Assembly (NCBI RefSeq): GCF_051020985.1
Contig: NW_027475173.1
Coordinates: 1 to 64,000, forward strand
Source of the DNA: Nomia melanderi
Lineage: Eukaryota > Arthropoda > Insecta > Hymenoptera > Halictidae
Direction of reading: 5' to 3'
DNA length: 64,000 bases
In this document: piece after piece, positions 8,190 to 21,000 of the stretch
Position numbering within the stretch: the first letter of the stretch is position 1
Layout: every line of letters starts with the position of its first letter
Made by a program: the position numbers and the translations under genes
The notes under the pieces: model-generated
Database searches by the model: none
The model's input: the letters and a program-made list of their open reading frames with translations, nothing else
Told to the model about the DNA's origin: nothing

Positions 8190-8985
8190 AGTAAAACTAT
8201 ATTACACTATATAAATCTATATAAAACTATGTAAAACTAATAAAACTATATGAAACTATACAAAACTATATAAAACTAGTAAAACTATATAAAATCATAT
8301 AAATCTATATAAAGCTATGTAAAACTATATAGAACTACACAAAACTACATAAAACTATATAAAAATATTAAAATTATATAAAATTATATAAAACTATATA
8401 AAAATAATAAAACTGTATAAAACTATGTAAAACAATATTAGAGTATATAAATCTATATAAAGTTATGTAAAGCTATAAAAGATTACATAAAACTATATAA
8501 AACCATATAAAAATAATAAATCTATATAAAACTTTGTAGAACTATATAAAACTATACAAAACTATATAAAACTATATAAATCTATATAAATCTATGTTAA
8601 ACTATATAAAACTATATAAAAATAATAAAACTATATAAAACTAAACAAAACTATATAAAACTATGTAAAACTATATAAAACTGTATAAAACTATATAAAA
8701 CTATACAACACTATATAAAACTATATAAACTATATAAACGTATATAAAACTATATAAAACTATATAAAACTAAATAAATTTAAATAAAACTATATAAAAC
8801 TATATGAGACTATATAAAACTATATAGAACTATGTATAACAATAAAGAACTGTATAAAACTTTATAAAAATAATAAAACTATATAAAACTATATGAAAAT
8901 AGTAAAACTATGTAAAACAATATGAAACTATATTAAAAAAAATTATATAAGGCTATATAAAACTATATAAAACTATATAAAACTA
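8190..8985. repeat. Segmental duplication within decamer satellite, copy 1
   Basis: About 0.8 kb repeated at an offset of 1,479 bp (about 9669-10464). Shared rare markers include ATTACACTATATAAATC, ACAATATTAGAGTATATAA, TATAAAGTTATGTAAAGC and ATTAAAAAAAATTATATA, all at the same offset. A shorter tandem copy of its first part, at an 88-bp offset, lies at 8113-8200. Confidence 0.8.
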
Positions 8986-9668
8986 TATAAAACTATATAA
9001 AACTATATAAAACTATATAAAACTATATAAAACAGTATAAAGCTATATAAAATTATATAAAACAATATAAAACTATATAAAACTATATAAAACTATATAA
9101 ATCTACATAAACCTAAGGAAAACTAATAAAACTATAAAGGACTACATAAAACTATATAAAACTAAACAAAAATAATAAATCTATATAAAACATTGTAAAA
9201 CTATATAAAACTATACAAAACTATATAAAACTATATAAATCTATATAAAACTATGTAAACCTAATGAAACTATATGAAACTATACAAAACTATATAAAAC
9301 TATATAAAACTAAATACGTCTTTATAAAGCTATGTAAAACTATATAAAACTATGTAAAACTATGGAAAACTATTTAAATCTATATGGAACTGTGTAAAAC
9401 TATGTAAAACTATGTAAAACAACATAAAACAAACAAAACAAATAAAAATACATAAGACTATATAAAACTATATAAAAGTATATAAAACTATATGAAAGTA
9501 TATAAATCTATGTTAAACTATGTAAAACTATATAAAACTACATAAAACTATATAAAACTATATAAAAATATTAAAACTATATAAAATTATATAAAACTAT
9601 GTAAACCTATATAAAACGAATAAAACTATATAAAACTATGTAAAACTATATAAAGCTATATAAAACTA

Positions 9669-10464
9669 TGTAAAACTATATTACACTATATAAATCTATA
9701 TAAAACTATGTAAAACTAATAAAACTATATGAAACTATACAAAACTATATAAAACTAGTAAAACTATATAAAATCATATAAATCTATATAAAGCTATGTA
9801 AAACTATATAGAACTACACATAACTACATAAAACTATATAAAAATATTAAAATTATATAAAATGATATAAAACTATATAAAAATAATAAAACTGTATAAA
9901 ACTATGTAAAACAATATTAGAGTATATAAATCTATATAAAGTTATGTAAAGCTATAAAAGATTACATAAAACTATATAAAACCATATAAAAATAATAAAT
10001 TTATATAAAACTTTGTAGAACTATATAAAACTATACAAAACTATATAAAACTATATAAATCTATATAAATCTATGTTAAACTATATAAAACTATATAAAA
10101 ATAATAAAACTATATAAAACTAAACAAAACTATATAAAACTATGTAAAACTATATAAAACTGTATAAAACTATATAAAACTATACAAAACTATATAAAAC
10201 TATATAAACTATATAAACGTATATAAAACTATATAAAACTATATAAAACTAAATAAATCTAAATAAAACTATATAAAACTATATGAGGCTATATAAAACT
10301 ATATCGAACTATGTATAACAATAAAGAACTGTATAAAACTTTATAAAAATAATAAAACTATATAAAACTATATAAAAATAGTAAAACTATGTAAAACTAT
10401 ATAAAACTATATTAAAAAAAATTATATATGGCTATATAAAACTATACAAAACTATATAAAACTA
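9669..10464. repeat. Segmental duplication within decamer satellite, copy 2
   Basis: Second copy of 8190-8985 with scattered substitutions. Ends are approximate because both copies fade into generic decamers. Confidence 0.8.
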
Positions 10465-11428
10465 TATAAAACTATATAAACCTATATAAAACTATATAAA
10501 ACTATGTAAAACTATATAAAACTACATAAAACTATATAAAACTATATAAAAATATTAAAACTATATGAAATTATATAAAACTATATATAAATAATAAAAC
10601 TATATAAAACTATATAAAACTATATAAAATTATGTAAAACTATAAAAAACTAATAAAACTATATAAAGCTACATAAAACTATATAGAACTATATAAAACT
10701 ACATAAAACAACATAAAACTACATAAAACTATATGAAACTATATAAAACTATATAAAATTATATAAACCAAATAAAACAATTTAAAACTATGTAAACCAA
10801 ATAAAACTATATAAAGCTGAACACAACTATGTGAAACTTTGTAAAACTATATAAATCTACATAAAACTAAGGAAAACTATATAAAACTATGTAAAACTAT
10901 ATAAAACTATGCATAACTATATAAAACTAGAAAAAACAATATCACTCTATATGAAACCTTATAAAACTACATCAAACAATATCGATCTATATAAAACTAT
11001 ATAAAACTACATAAAACAATATCAATCTACATAAAACTAAGGAAAACTATGCAAAACTATATAAAACTATATAAAACTATATAAAACTATATAAAACTAA
11101 TCAAACTATATAAAACTACATAAAAGTGTATAAAACTATATTAAACAATATAAAAGTATATAAAAGTATATAAAAGTATATAAAACTATATAAAACTATA
11201 TAAAACTATATAAGACTATATAAAACTATATAAAACTATATAAAACTATATAAAACTATACAAAACTATATAAAACTATATAAAACTATATAAAACTATA
11301 TAAAACTATATAAAACTATATAAATCTATATGAAACTGTATAGAATTATATAAAACTAACAAAGCTATATAAAACTACATAAATCTATATAAAACTATAT
11401 AAAACTATATAAATCTAAATAAAACTAT

Positions 11429-11680
11429 GTACAAGTATATAAAAATATATATAAAACTATATAAAAATATATATAAAACTATATAAAACTAATAAAACTA
11501 TGTAAAATTATATAAAACTAACAAAGCTATATAAAACTATATAAAACTATATAAAACTATGTGAAACTGTATAAAACCATATAAAACTAACAAAACTAAT
11601 AAAACTATATAAAATTATTCAAAGCTATACAAAACTGTATAAAACGATATCAATCTATATAAAACTACATAAAACTACAT
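11429..11680. repeat. Second internal duplication, copy 1
   Basis: Marker set TATAAAAATATATATAAAAC, AAAATTATTCAAAGC and AAAACGATATCAATCTAT recurs in the same order about 400 bp downstream. Confidence 0.75.
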
Positions 11681-11829
11681 AAACCTATATAAAACTATAT
11701 AAAACTATATAAAACTATATAAAACTATATAAAACTATGTGAAACTACACAAAACAATATTAAACTATATAAAACTATACAAAACTATATAAAACTATAT
11801 AAAACTATATAAAACTATATAAATCTATA

Positions 11830-12075
11830 TCAAACTATGTAAAAGTATATAAAAATATATATAAAACTATATAAAAATATATATAAAACTAATAAAACTA
11901 TGTAAAATTATATAAAACTAACAATGCTATATAAAACTATATAAGACTATATAAAACTATGTGAAACTGTATAAAACGATATAAAACTAACAAAGCTAAT
12001 AAAACTATATAAAATTATTCAAAACTATACAAAACTGTATAAAACGATATCAATCTATATAAAACTACATAAAAC
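11830..12075. repeat. Second internal duplication, copy 2, abutting the 175-bp array
   Basis: Repeats 11429-11680 and is cut off where the 175-bp satellite starts. In copy 1 the matching position continues as decamer DNA (ACATAAACCTAT), so copy 2 shows where the foreign array joined. Confidence 0.75.
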
Positions 12076-13240
12076 TGTGGTTTTCTCGGCCCCTGGTGGT
12101 CCGAGGTCGTTCCCGCTGCTCAGGTTCATGCGCCAGGGCCTCCTACAGACAATGCACTTTGATTTATTGCGCTATCTGTAATAGCACCCGAGATATCACC
12201 AGATATATATTGGATTTTCCCCTGACCCTGAGTGTCCGGCCCCATGAGACGGTGGTTTACTCGGCCCCTGGTGGTCCGATGTCGTTCCTGCTGCACAGAT
12301 TTTTGCGCAAGGGCCTCCTACGGACAATGCACTTTGATTTATTGCGCTATCACTAATAGCACCCGAGATATCACCAGATATATATTTGATTTTTCCCTGA
12401 CCGTGAGTGTCCGGCCCCATGAGACGGTGGTTTTCTCGGCCCCTGGTGGTCCGAGGTCGTTCCCACTGCACAGATTCATGCGCCAGGCCTCCTACAGACA
12501 ATGCACTTTGATTTATTGCGCTATCTGTAATAGCACCCTAGATATCACCAGATATATATTGGATTTTCCCTGACCATGAGTGTCCGGCCCCATGAGACGG
12601 TGGTTGTCTCGGCCCCTGGTTGTTCGAGGACGTTCCCGCTGGACAGATTCGTGCGCCAGGGCCTCCTACAGACAATGCACTTTGTTTTATTGCGCTATCT
12701 TTAATAGCACCCGAGATATCACCAGATATATGTTGGATTTTCCCCTGACCCTGAGTGTCCGGCCCCATGAGACTGTAGTTTTCTCGGCCCCTGGTGGTCC
12801 GAGGTCGCTCCCGCTGCTCAGGTTCATGCGCCAGGGCCTCCTGCAGACAATGCACTTTGATTTATTGCGCTATCTGTAATAGCACCGGAGATATCACCAG
12901 ATATATATTGGATTTTTCCCAGACCCTGAGTGTCCGGCCCCATGAGGCTGTGGTTTTCTCGGACCCTGGTGGTCCGAGGTCGTTCCCGCTGGCCAGATTC
13001 ATGCGCCAGGGTCTCCTACAGACCATGCACTTTGATTTATTGCGCTATCTGTAATAGCACCCGAGATATCGCCAGATATATATTGGATTTTCCCCTGAGC
13101 CTGAGTGTCCGGCCCCGTTAGACGGTGATTTTCTCGGCCCCTGGTGGTCCGAGGTCGTTCCCGCAGCCCAGATTCATGCGCCAGGGCCTCCTACAGACAG
13201 TGCACCTTGATTTATTGCGCTATCTGTAATAGCACCCGAG
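12076..13240. repeat. Edge monomers of the 175-bp array, more divergent
   Basis: The first six to seven monomers carry more private changes than the interior (for example GTTGTTCGAGGACG at 12618, CGCTGGACAGATTCGTGCG near 12640 and CGCAGCCCAGATTC near 13160) and no long identical copy was noticed elsewhere. Higher divergence at array edges is expected when unequal exchange homogenises the centre. Confidence 0.6.
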
Positions 13241-13310
13241 AAAGCTCCATATATATGATGGATTTTTACATGACTTTGGGTGGCGGATACCGAAAATCTG
13301 TAATTTTCTC
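13238..13310. repeat. Degenerate monomer segment, variant D (left)
   Basis: In place of the usual GATATCACC to CGGTGGTTTTC stretch the sequence reads AAAGCTCCATATATATGATG, then TACATGACTTTGGGTGGCGG and CGAAAATCTGTAATTTTC. It stays in register with its monomer. It is clearly related to the segments at 57810-57884 and 60785-60859, though they lie 44 kb away. Confidence 0.8.
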
Positions 13311-14534
13311 GGCCTCTGGTGGTCCGAGGTCGTTCCCTCTGCACAGATTCATGCGCCAGGGCCTCCTACGGACAATGCACTTTGATTTATTGCGCTATCT
13401 GTAATAGCACCCGAGATATCACCGGATATATATTGAATTTTTCCCTGACCCTGTGTGTCCGGCCCCATGAGACGGTGGTTTTCTCGGCCTCTGGTGATCC
13501 GAGGTCGTTCCCGCTGAACAGATTCATTCGCAAGGGTCTCCTTCGGACAATGCACTTTGATTTATTGCGCTTTCGGTAATAGCACCCGAGATATCACCAG
13601 ATATATATTGGATTTTTCCCTGACCCTGAGTGTCCGGCCCCGTGAGACGGTGGTTTCCTCGGCCCCTGGTGGTCCGAGGTCGTTCCCGCTACACAGATTC
13701 ATGCGCCAGGGCCTCCTGCAGATAATTCACTTTGGTTTATTGCTCTATCTCTAATAGCACCCGAGATATCACCTGATATATATTGGATTTTCCCTGACCC
13801 TGAGTGTCCGGCCCCATGAGACTGTGGTTTTCTCGGCCCCTGGTGGTCCGACTTTGTTCCCGCTGCACAGATTCATGCGCCAGGGCCTCCTACAGACCAT
13901 GCACTTTGATTTAGTGCGCTATCTGCAATAGCACCAGAGATATCACCAGAAATATATTGGATTTTCCCTGACCCTGAGTGTCCGGCCCCATGAGACGGTG
14001 GTTTTCTCGGACCCTGGTGGTCCGAGGTCGTTCCCGCTGCACAGATTCATGCGCCAGGGCCTCCTACAGACAATGCACTTTGATTTATTGCGCTATCTGT
14101 AATAGCACCCGAGATATCACCAGATATATATTGGATTTTACCCTGACCCTGAGTGTCCGGCCCCATGAGACTGTGGTTTTTTCGGCCCCTGGTGGTCCGA
14201 GGTCGTTCCCGCTGCACAGATTCATGCGCCAGGGCCTCCTACAGACAATGCACTATGATTTATTGCGTTATCTGTAATAGCACCCGAGATATCACCGGAT
14301 ATATATTGAATTTTTCCCTGACCCTGTGTGTCCGGCCCCATGAGACGGTCGTTTTCTCGGCCCCTGGTGGTCCGAGGTCGTTCCCGCTGCACAGATTCAT
14401 GCGCCAGGGCCTCCTACAGACAATGCACTTTGATTTATTGCGCTATCTGTAATAGCAGCCGAGATATCACCAGATATATATTGGATTTTTCACTGACTCT
14501 GAGTGTCCGGCCCCATGAGAAGGTGGTTGTCTCG

Positions 14535-16280
14535 CCCCTGGTGGTCCGACTTTGTTCCCGCTGCACAGATTCATGCGCCAGGGCCTCCTACAGACCATGC
14601 ACTTTGATTTATTGCGCTATCTGCAATAGCACCCGAGATATCACCAGATATATATTGGATTTTCCCCTGACCCTGAGTGTCCGGCCCCATGAGACTGTGG
14701 TTTTCTCGGCCCCTGGTGGTCCGAGGTTGTTCCCGCTGCACAGATTCATGCGCCAGGGCCTCCTACAGACAATGCACTTTGATTTATTGCGCTATCTGTA
14801 ATAGCACCCGAGATATCACCATCTATATATTGGATTTTACCCTGACCCTGAGTGTCCGGCCCCATGAGGCGGTCGTTTTCTCGGCCCCTGGTGGTCCGAG
14901 GTCGTTCCCGCTGCACAGATTCATGCGCCAGGGCCTCCTACAGACAATGCACTTTGATTTATTGCGCTATCTGTAATAGCACCCGAGATATCACCAGATA
15001 TATATTGGATTTTACCCTGACCCTGAGTGTCCGGCCCCATGAGACTGTGGTTTTTTCGGCCCCTGGTGGTCCGAGGTCGTTCCCGCTGCACAGATTCATG
15101 CACTAGGGCCTCCTACAGACAATGCACTTTGATTTATTGCGCTATCTGTAATAGCACCCGAGATATCAGCAGATATATAATGGATTTTTCACTGACCCTG
15201 AGTGTCCGGCCCCATGAGACGGTCGTTTTCTCGGCCCCTGGTGGTCCGAGGTCGTTCCCGCTGCACAGATTCATGCGCCAGGGCCTCCTACAGGTAATGC
15301 ACTTTGATTTATTGCGCTATCTGTAATAGCACCCGAGATATCACCAGATATATATTGGATTTTTCCCTGACCCTAAGTGTCCGGCCACATGAGAAGGTGG
15401 TTGTCTCGCCCCTGGTGGTCCGAGGTCGTTCCCGCTGCACAGATTCATGCGCCAGGGCCTCCTACAGACCATGCACTTTGATTTATTGCGCTATCTGCAA
15501 TAGCACCCGAGATATCAGCAGATATATATTGGATTTTCCCTGACCCTGAGTGTCCGGCCCAATGAGACTGTGGTTTTCTCGGCCCCTGGTGGTCCGAGGT
15601 CGTTCCCGCTGTACAGGTTCATGCGCCAGGGCCTCCTACAGGTAATGCACTTTGATTTATTGCGCTATCTGTAATAGCACCCCAGATATCACCAGATATA
15701 TATTGGATTTTTCCCTGACCCTAAGTGTCCGGCCCCATGAGAAGGTGGTTGTCTCGCCCCTGGTGGTCCGAGGTCGTTCCCGCTGCATAGATTCATGCGC
15801 CAGGGCCTCCTACAGAAAATGCACTTTGATTTATTGCGCTATCTGTAATAGCACCCGAGATATCACCAGATATATATTCGATTTTTCCCTGACCCTGAGT
15901 GTCCGGCCCCATGAGACGGTGGTTTTCTCGGCCTCTGGTGATCCGAGGTCGTTCCCGCTGAACAGATTCATTCGCAAGGGTCTCCTTCGGACAATGCACT
16001 TTGATTTATTGCGCTTTCGGTAATAGCACCCGAGATATCACCAGATATATATTGGATTTTTCCCTGACCCTGAGTGTCCGGCCCCGTGAGACGGTGGTTT
16101 CCTCGGCCCCTGGTGGTCCGAGGTCGTTCCCGCTACACAGATTCATGCGCCAGGGCCTCCTGCAGATAATTCACTTTGGTTTATTGCTCTATCTCTAATA
16201 GCACCCGAGATATCACCTGATATATATTGGATTTTCCCTGACCCTGAGTGTCCGGCCCCATGAGACTGTGGTTTTCTCGG
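14535..16280. repeat. 10-monomer higher-order repeat, copy 1 (1,746 bp)
   Basis: Repeats at 16281-18026 with an offset of exactly 1,746 bp. Only a couple of differences were noticed (CCCAGATATC against CCCGAGATATC at about 15681; GTCC against GACC at the copy junction). It includes 174-bp monomers, so the period is 4 bp short of 10 x 175. Confidence 0.85.
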
Positions 16281-18026
16281 CCCCTGGTGGTCCGACTTTG
16301 TTCCCGCTGCACAGATTCATGCGCCAGGGCCTCCTACAGTCCATGCACTTTGATTTATTGCGCTATCTGCAATAGCACCCGAGATATCACCAGATATATA
16401 TTGGATTTTCCCCTGACCCTGAGTGTCCGGCCCCATGAGACTGTGGTTTTCTCGGCCCCTGGTGGTCCGAGGTTGTTCCCGCTGCACAGATTCATGCGCC
16501 AGGGCCTCCTACAGACAATGCACTTTGATTTATTGCGCTATCTGTAATAGCACCCGAGATATCACCATCTATATATTGGATTTTACCCTGACCCTGAGTG
16601 TCCGGCCCCATGAGGCGGTCGTTTTCTCGGCCCCTGGTGGTCCGAGGTCGTTCCCGCTGCACAGATTCATGCGCCAGGGCCTCCTACAGACAATGCACTT
16701 TGATTTATTGCGCTATCTGTAATAGCACCCGAGATATCACCAGATATATATTGGATTTTACCCTGACCCTGAGTGTCCGGCCCCATGAGACTGTGGTTTT
16801 TTCGGCCCCTGGTGGTCCGAGGTCGTTCCCGCTGCACAGATTCATGCACTAGGGCCTCCTACAGACAATGCACTTTGATTTATTGCGCTATCTGTAATAG
16901 CACCCGAGATATCAGCAGATATATAATGGATTTTTCACTGACCCTGAGTGTCCGGCCCCATGAGACGGTCGTTTTCTCGGCCCCTGGTGGTCCGAGGTCG
17001 TTCCCGCTGCACAGATTCATGCGCCAGGGCCTCCTACAGGTAATGCACTTTGATTTATTGCGCTATCTGTAATAGCACCCGAGATATCACCAGATATATA
17101 TTGGATTTTTCCCTGACCCTAAGTGTCCGGCCACATGAGAAGGTGGTTGTCTCGCCCCTGGTGGTCCGAGGTCGTTCCCGCTGCACAGATTCATGCGCCA
17201 GGGCCTCCTACAGACCATGCACTTTGATTTATTGCGCTATCTGCAATAGCACCCGAGATATCAGCAGATATATATTGGATTTTCCCTGACCCTGAGTGTC
17301 CGGCCCAATGAGACTGTGGTTTTCTCGGCCCCTGGTGGTCCGAGGTCGTTCCCGCTGTACAGGTTCATGCGCCAGGGCCTCCTACAGGTAATGCACTTTG
17401 ATTTATTGCGCTATCTGTAATAGCACCCGAGATATCACCAGATATATATTGGATTTTTCCCTGACCCTAAGTGTCCGGCCCCATGAGAAGGTGGTTGTCT
17501 CGCCCCTGGTGGTCCGAGGTCGTTCCCGCTGCATAGATTCATGCGCCAGGGCCTCCTACAGAAAATGCACTTTGATTTATTGCGCTATCTGTAATAGCAC
17601 CCGAGATATCACCAGATATATATTCGATTTTTCCCTGACCCTGAGTGTCCGGCCCCATGAGACGGTGGTTTTCTCGGCCTCTGGTGATCCGAGGTCGTTC
17701 CCGCTGAACAGATTCATTCGCAAGGGTCTCCTTCGGACAATGCACTTTGATTTATTGCGCTTTCGGTAATAGCACCCGAGATATCACCAGATATATATTG
17801 GATTTTTCCCTGACCCTGAGTGTCCGGCCCCGTGAGACGGTGGTTTCCTCGGCCCCTGGTGGTCCGAGGTCGTTCCCGCTACACAGATTCATGCGCCAGG
17901 GCCTCCTGCAGATAATTCACTTTGGTTTATTGCTCTATCTCTAATAGCACCCGAGATATCACCTGATATATATTGGATTTTCCCTGACCCTGAGTGTCCG
18001 GCCCCATGAGACTGTGGTTTTCTCGG
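16281..18026. repeat. 10-monomer higher-order repeat, copy 2
   Basis: Tandem neighbour of 14535-16280. Parts of it recur again at 18027-21300 in shuffled order, for example the 174-bp monomer pair at 19319 and 20541. Confidence 0.85.
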
Positions 18027-21000
18027 CCCCTGGTGGTCCGACTTTGTTCCCGCTGCACAGATTCATGCGCCAGGGCCTCCTACAGACCATGCACTTTGAT
18101 TTAGTGCGCTATCTGCAATAGCACCAGAGATATCACCAGAAATATATTGGATTTTCCCTGACCCTGAGTGTCCGGCCCCATGAGACGGTGGTTTTCTCGG
18201 ACCCTGGTGGTCCGAGGTCGTTCCCGCTGCACAGATTCATGCGCCAGGGCCTCCTACAGACAATGCACTTTGATTTATTGCGCTATCTGTAATAGCACCC
18301 GAGATATCGCCAGATATATATTGGATTTTACCCTGACCCTGAGTGTCCGGCCCCATGAGACTGTGGTTTTTTCGGCCCCTGGTGGTCCGAGGTCGTTCCC
18401 GCTGCACAGATTCATGCACTAGGGCCTCCTACAGACAATGCACTTTGATTTATTGCGCTATCTGTAATAGCACCCGAGATATCAGCAGATATATATTGGA
18501 TTTTTCACTGACCCTGAGTGTCCGGCCCCATGAGACTGTGGTTTTCTCGGCCCCTGGTGGTCCGACTTTGTTCCCGCTGCACAGATTCATGCGCCAGGGC
18601 CTCCTACAGACCATGCACTTTGATTTAGTGCGCTATCTGCAATAGCACCAGAGATATCACCAGAAATATATTGGATTTTCCCTGACCCTGAGTGTCCGGC
18701 CCCATGAGACGGTGGTTTTCTCGGACCCTGGTGGTCCGAGGTCGTTCCCGCTGCACAGATTCATGCGCCAGGGCCTGCTACAGACAATGCACTTTGATTT
18801 ATTGCGCTATCTGTAATAGCACCCGAGATATCAGCAGATATATATTGGATTTTTCACTGACCCTGAGTGTCCGGCCCCATGAGACGGTCGTTTTCTCGGC
18901 CCCTGGTGGTTCGAGGTCGTTCCCGCTGCACAGATTCATGCGCCAGGGCCTCCTGCAGATAATTCACTTTGGTTTATTGCGCTATCTCTAATAGCACCCG
19001 AGATATCAGCAGATATATATTGGATTTTTCACTGACCCTGAGTGTCCGGCCCCATGAGACGGTCGTTTTCTCGGCCCCTGGTGGTCCTAGGTCGTTCCCG
19101 CTGCACAGATTCATGCGCCAGGGCTTCCTGCAGATAATTCACTTTGGTTTATTGCGCTATCTCTAATAGCACCCGAGACATCACCAGATATATATTGGAT
19201 TTTCCCCTGACCCTGAGTGTCCGGCCCCATGAGACGGTGGTTGTCTCGGCCCCTGGTGGTCCGAGGTCGTTCCCGCTGCACAGATTCGTGCGCCAGGGCC
19301 TCCTACAGGTAATGCACTTTGATTTATTGCGCTATCTGTAATAGCACCCGAGATATCACCAGATATATATTGGATTTTTCCCTGACCCTAAGTGTCCGGC
19401 CACATGAGAAGGTGGTTGTCTCGCCCCTGGTGGTCCGAGGTCGTTCCCGCTGCACAGATTCATGCGCCAGGGCCTCCTACAGACCATGCACTTTGATTTA
19501 TTGCGCTATCTGCAATAGCACCCGAGATATCAGCAGATATATATTGGATTTTCCCTGACCCTGAGTGTCCGGCCCAATGAGACTGTGGTTTTCTCGGCCC
19601 CTGGTGGTCCGAGGTCGTTCCCGCTGTACAGGTTCATGCGCCAGGGCCTCCTACAGGTAATGCACTTTGATTTATTGCGCTATCTGTAATAGCACCCGAG
19701 ATATCACCAGATATATATTGGATTTTTCCCTGACCCTAAGTGTCCGGCCCCATGAGAAGGTGGTTGTCTCGCCCCTGGTGGTCCGAGGTCGTTCCCGCTG
19801 CATAGATTCATGCGCCAGGGCCTCCTACAGAAAATGCACTTTGATTTATTGCGCTATCTGTAATAGCACCCGAGATATCACCAGATATATATTCGATTTT
19901 TCCCTGACCCTGAGTGTCCGGCCCCATGAGACGGTGGTTTTCTCGGCCTCTGGTGATCCGAGGTCGTTCCCGCTGAACAGATTCATTCGCAAGGGTCTCC
20001 TTCGGACAATGCACTTTGATTTATTGCGCTTTCGGTAATAGCACCCGAGATATCACCAGATATATATTGGATTTTACCCTGACCCTGAGTGTCCGGCCCC
20101 ATGAGACTGTGGTTTTTTCGGCCCCTGGTGGTCCGAGGTCGTTCCCGCTGCACAGATTCATGCACTAGGGCCTCCTACAGACAATGCACTTTGATTTATT
20201 GCTCTATCTGTAATAGCACCCGAGATATCAGCAGATATATATTGGATTTTTCACTGACCCTGAGTGTCCGGCCCCATGAGACGGTCGTTTTCTCGGCCCC
20301 TGGTGGTCCGAGGGCGTTCCCGCTGCACAGATTCATGCGCCAGGGCCTCCTGCAGATAATTCACTTTGGTTTATTGCGCTATCTCTAATAGCACCCGAGA
20401 TATAAGCAGATATATATTGGATTTTTCACTGACCCTGAGTGTCCGGCCCCATGAGACGGTAGTTTTCTCGGCCCCTGGTGGTCCTAGGTCGTTCCCGCTG
20501 CACAGATTCATGCGCCAGGGCCTCCTACAGGTAATGCACTTTGATTTATTGCGCTATCTGTAATAGCACCCGAGATACCACCAGATATATATTGGATTTT
20601 TCCCTGACCCTAAGTGTCCGGCCACATGAGAAGGTGGTTGTCTCGCCCCTGGTGGTCCGAGGTCGTTCCCGCTGCACAGATTCATGCGCCAGGGCCACCT
20701 ACAGACCATGCACTTTGATTTATTGCGCTATCTGCAATAGCACCCGAGATATCACCAGATATATATTGGATTTTCCCTGACCCTGAGTGTCCGGCCCAAT
20801 GAGACTGTGGTTTTCTCGGCCCCTGGTGGTCCGAGGTCGTTCCCGCTGTACAGGTTCATGCGCCAGGGCCTCCTACAGGTAATGCACGTTGATTTATTGC
20901 GCTATCTGTAATAGCACCCGAGATATCACCAGATATATATTGGATTTTTCCCTGACCCTAAGTGTCCGGCCCCATGAGAAGGTGGTTGTCTCGCCCCTGG

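Larger units (their letters stand above)
7985..12075. repeat. AT-rich decamer satellite, block 3
   Basis: About 4.1 kb of the TATAAAACTA family in the same orientation as blocks 1 and 2. It includes variant units (AAAATAATAAAACT, TATAAATCTA, TGTAAAACTA) and larger internal duplications. No gene, RNA or other element is visible. It ends abruptly at about 12075, where ATAAAACT runs into GTGGTTTTCTCGG of the 175-bp satellite. Confidence 0.95.
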
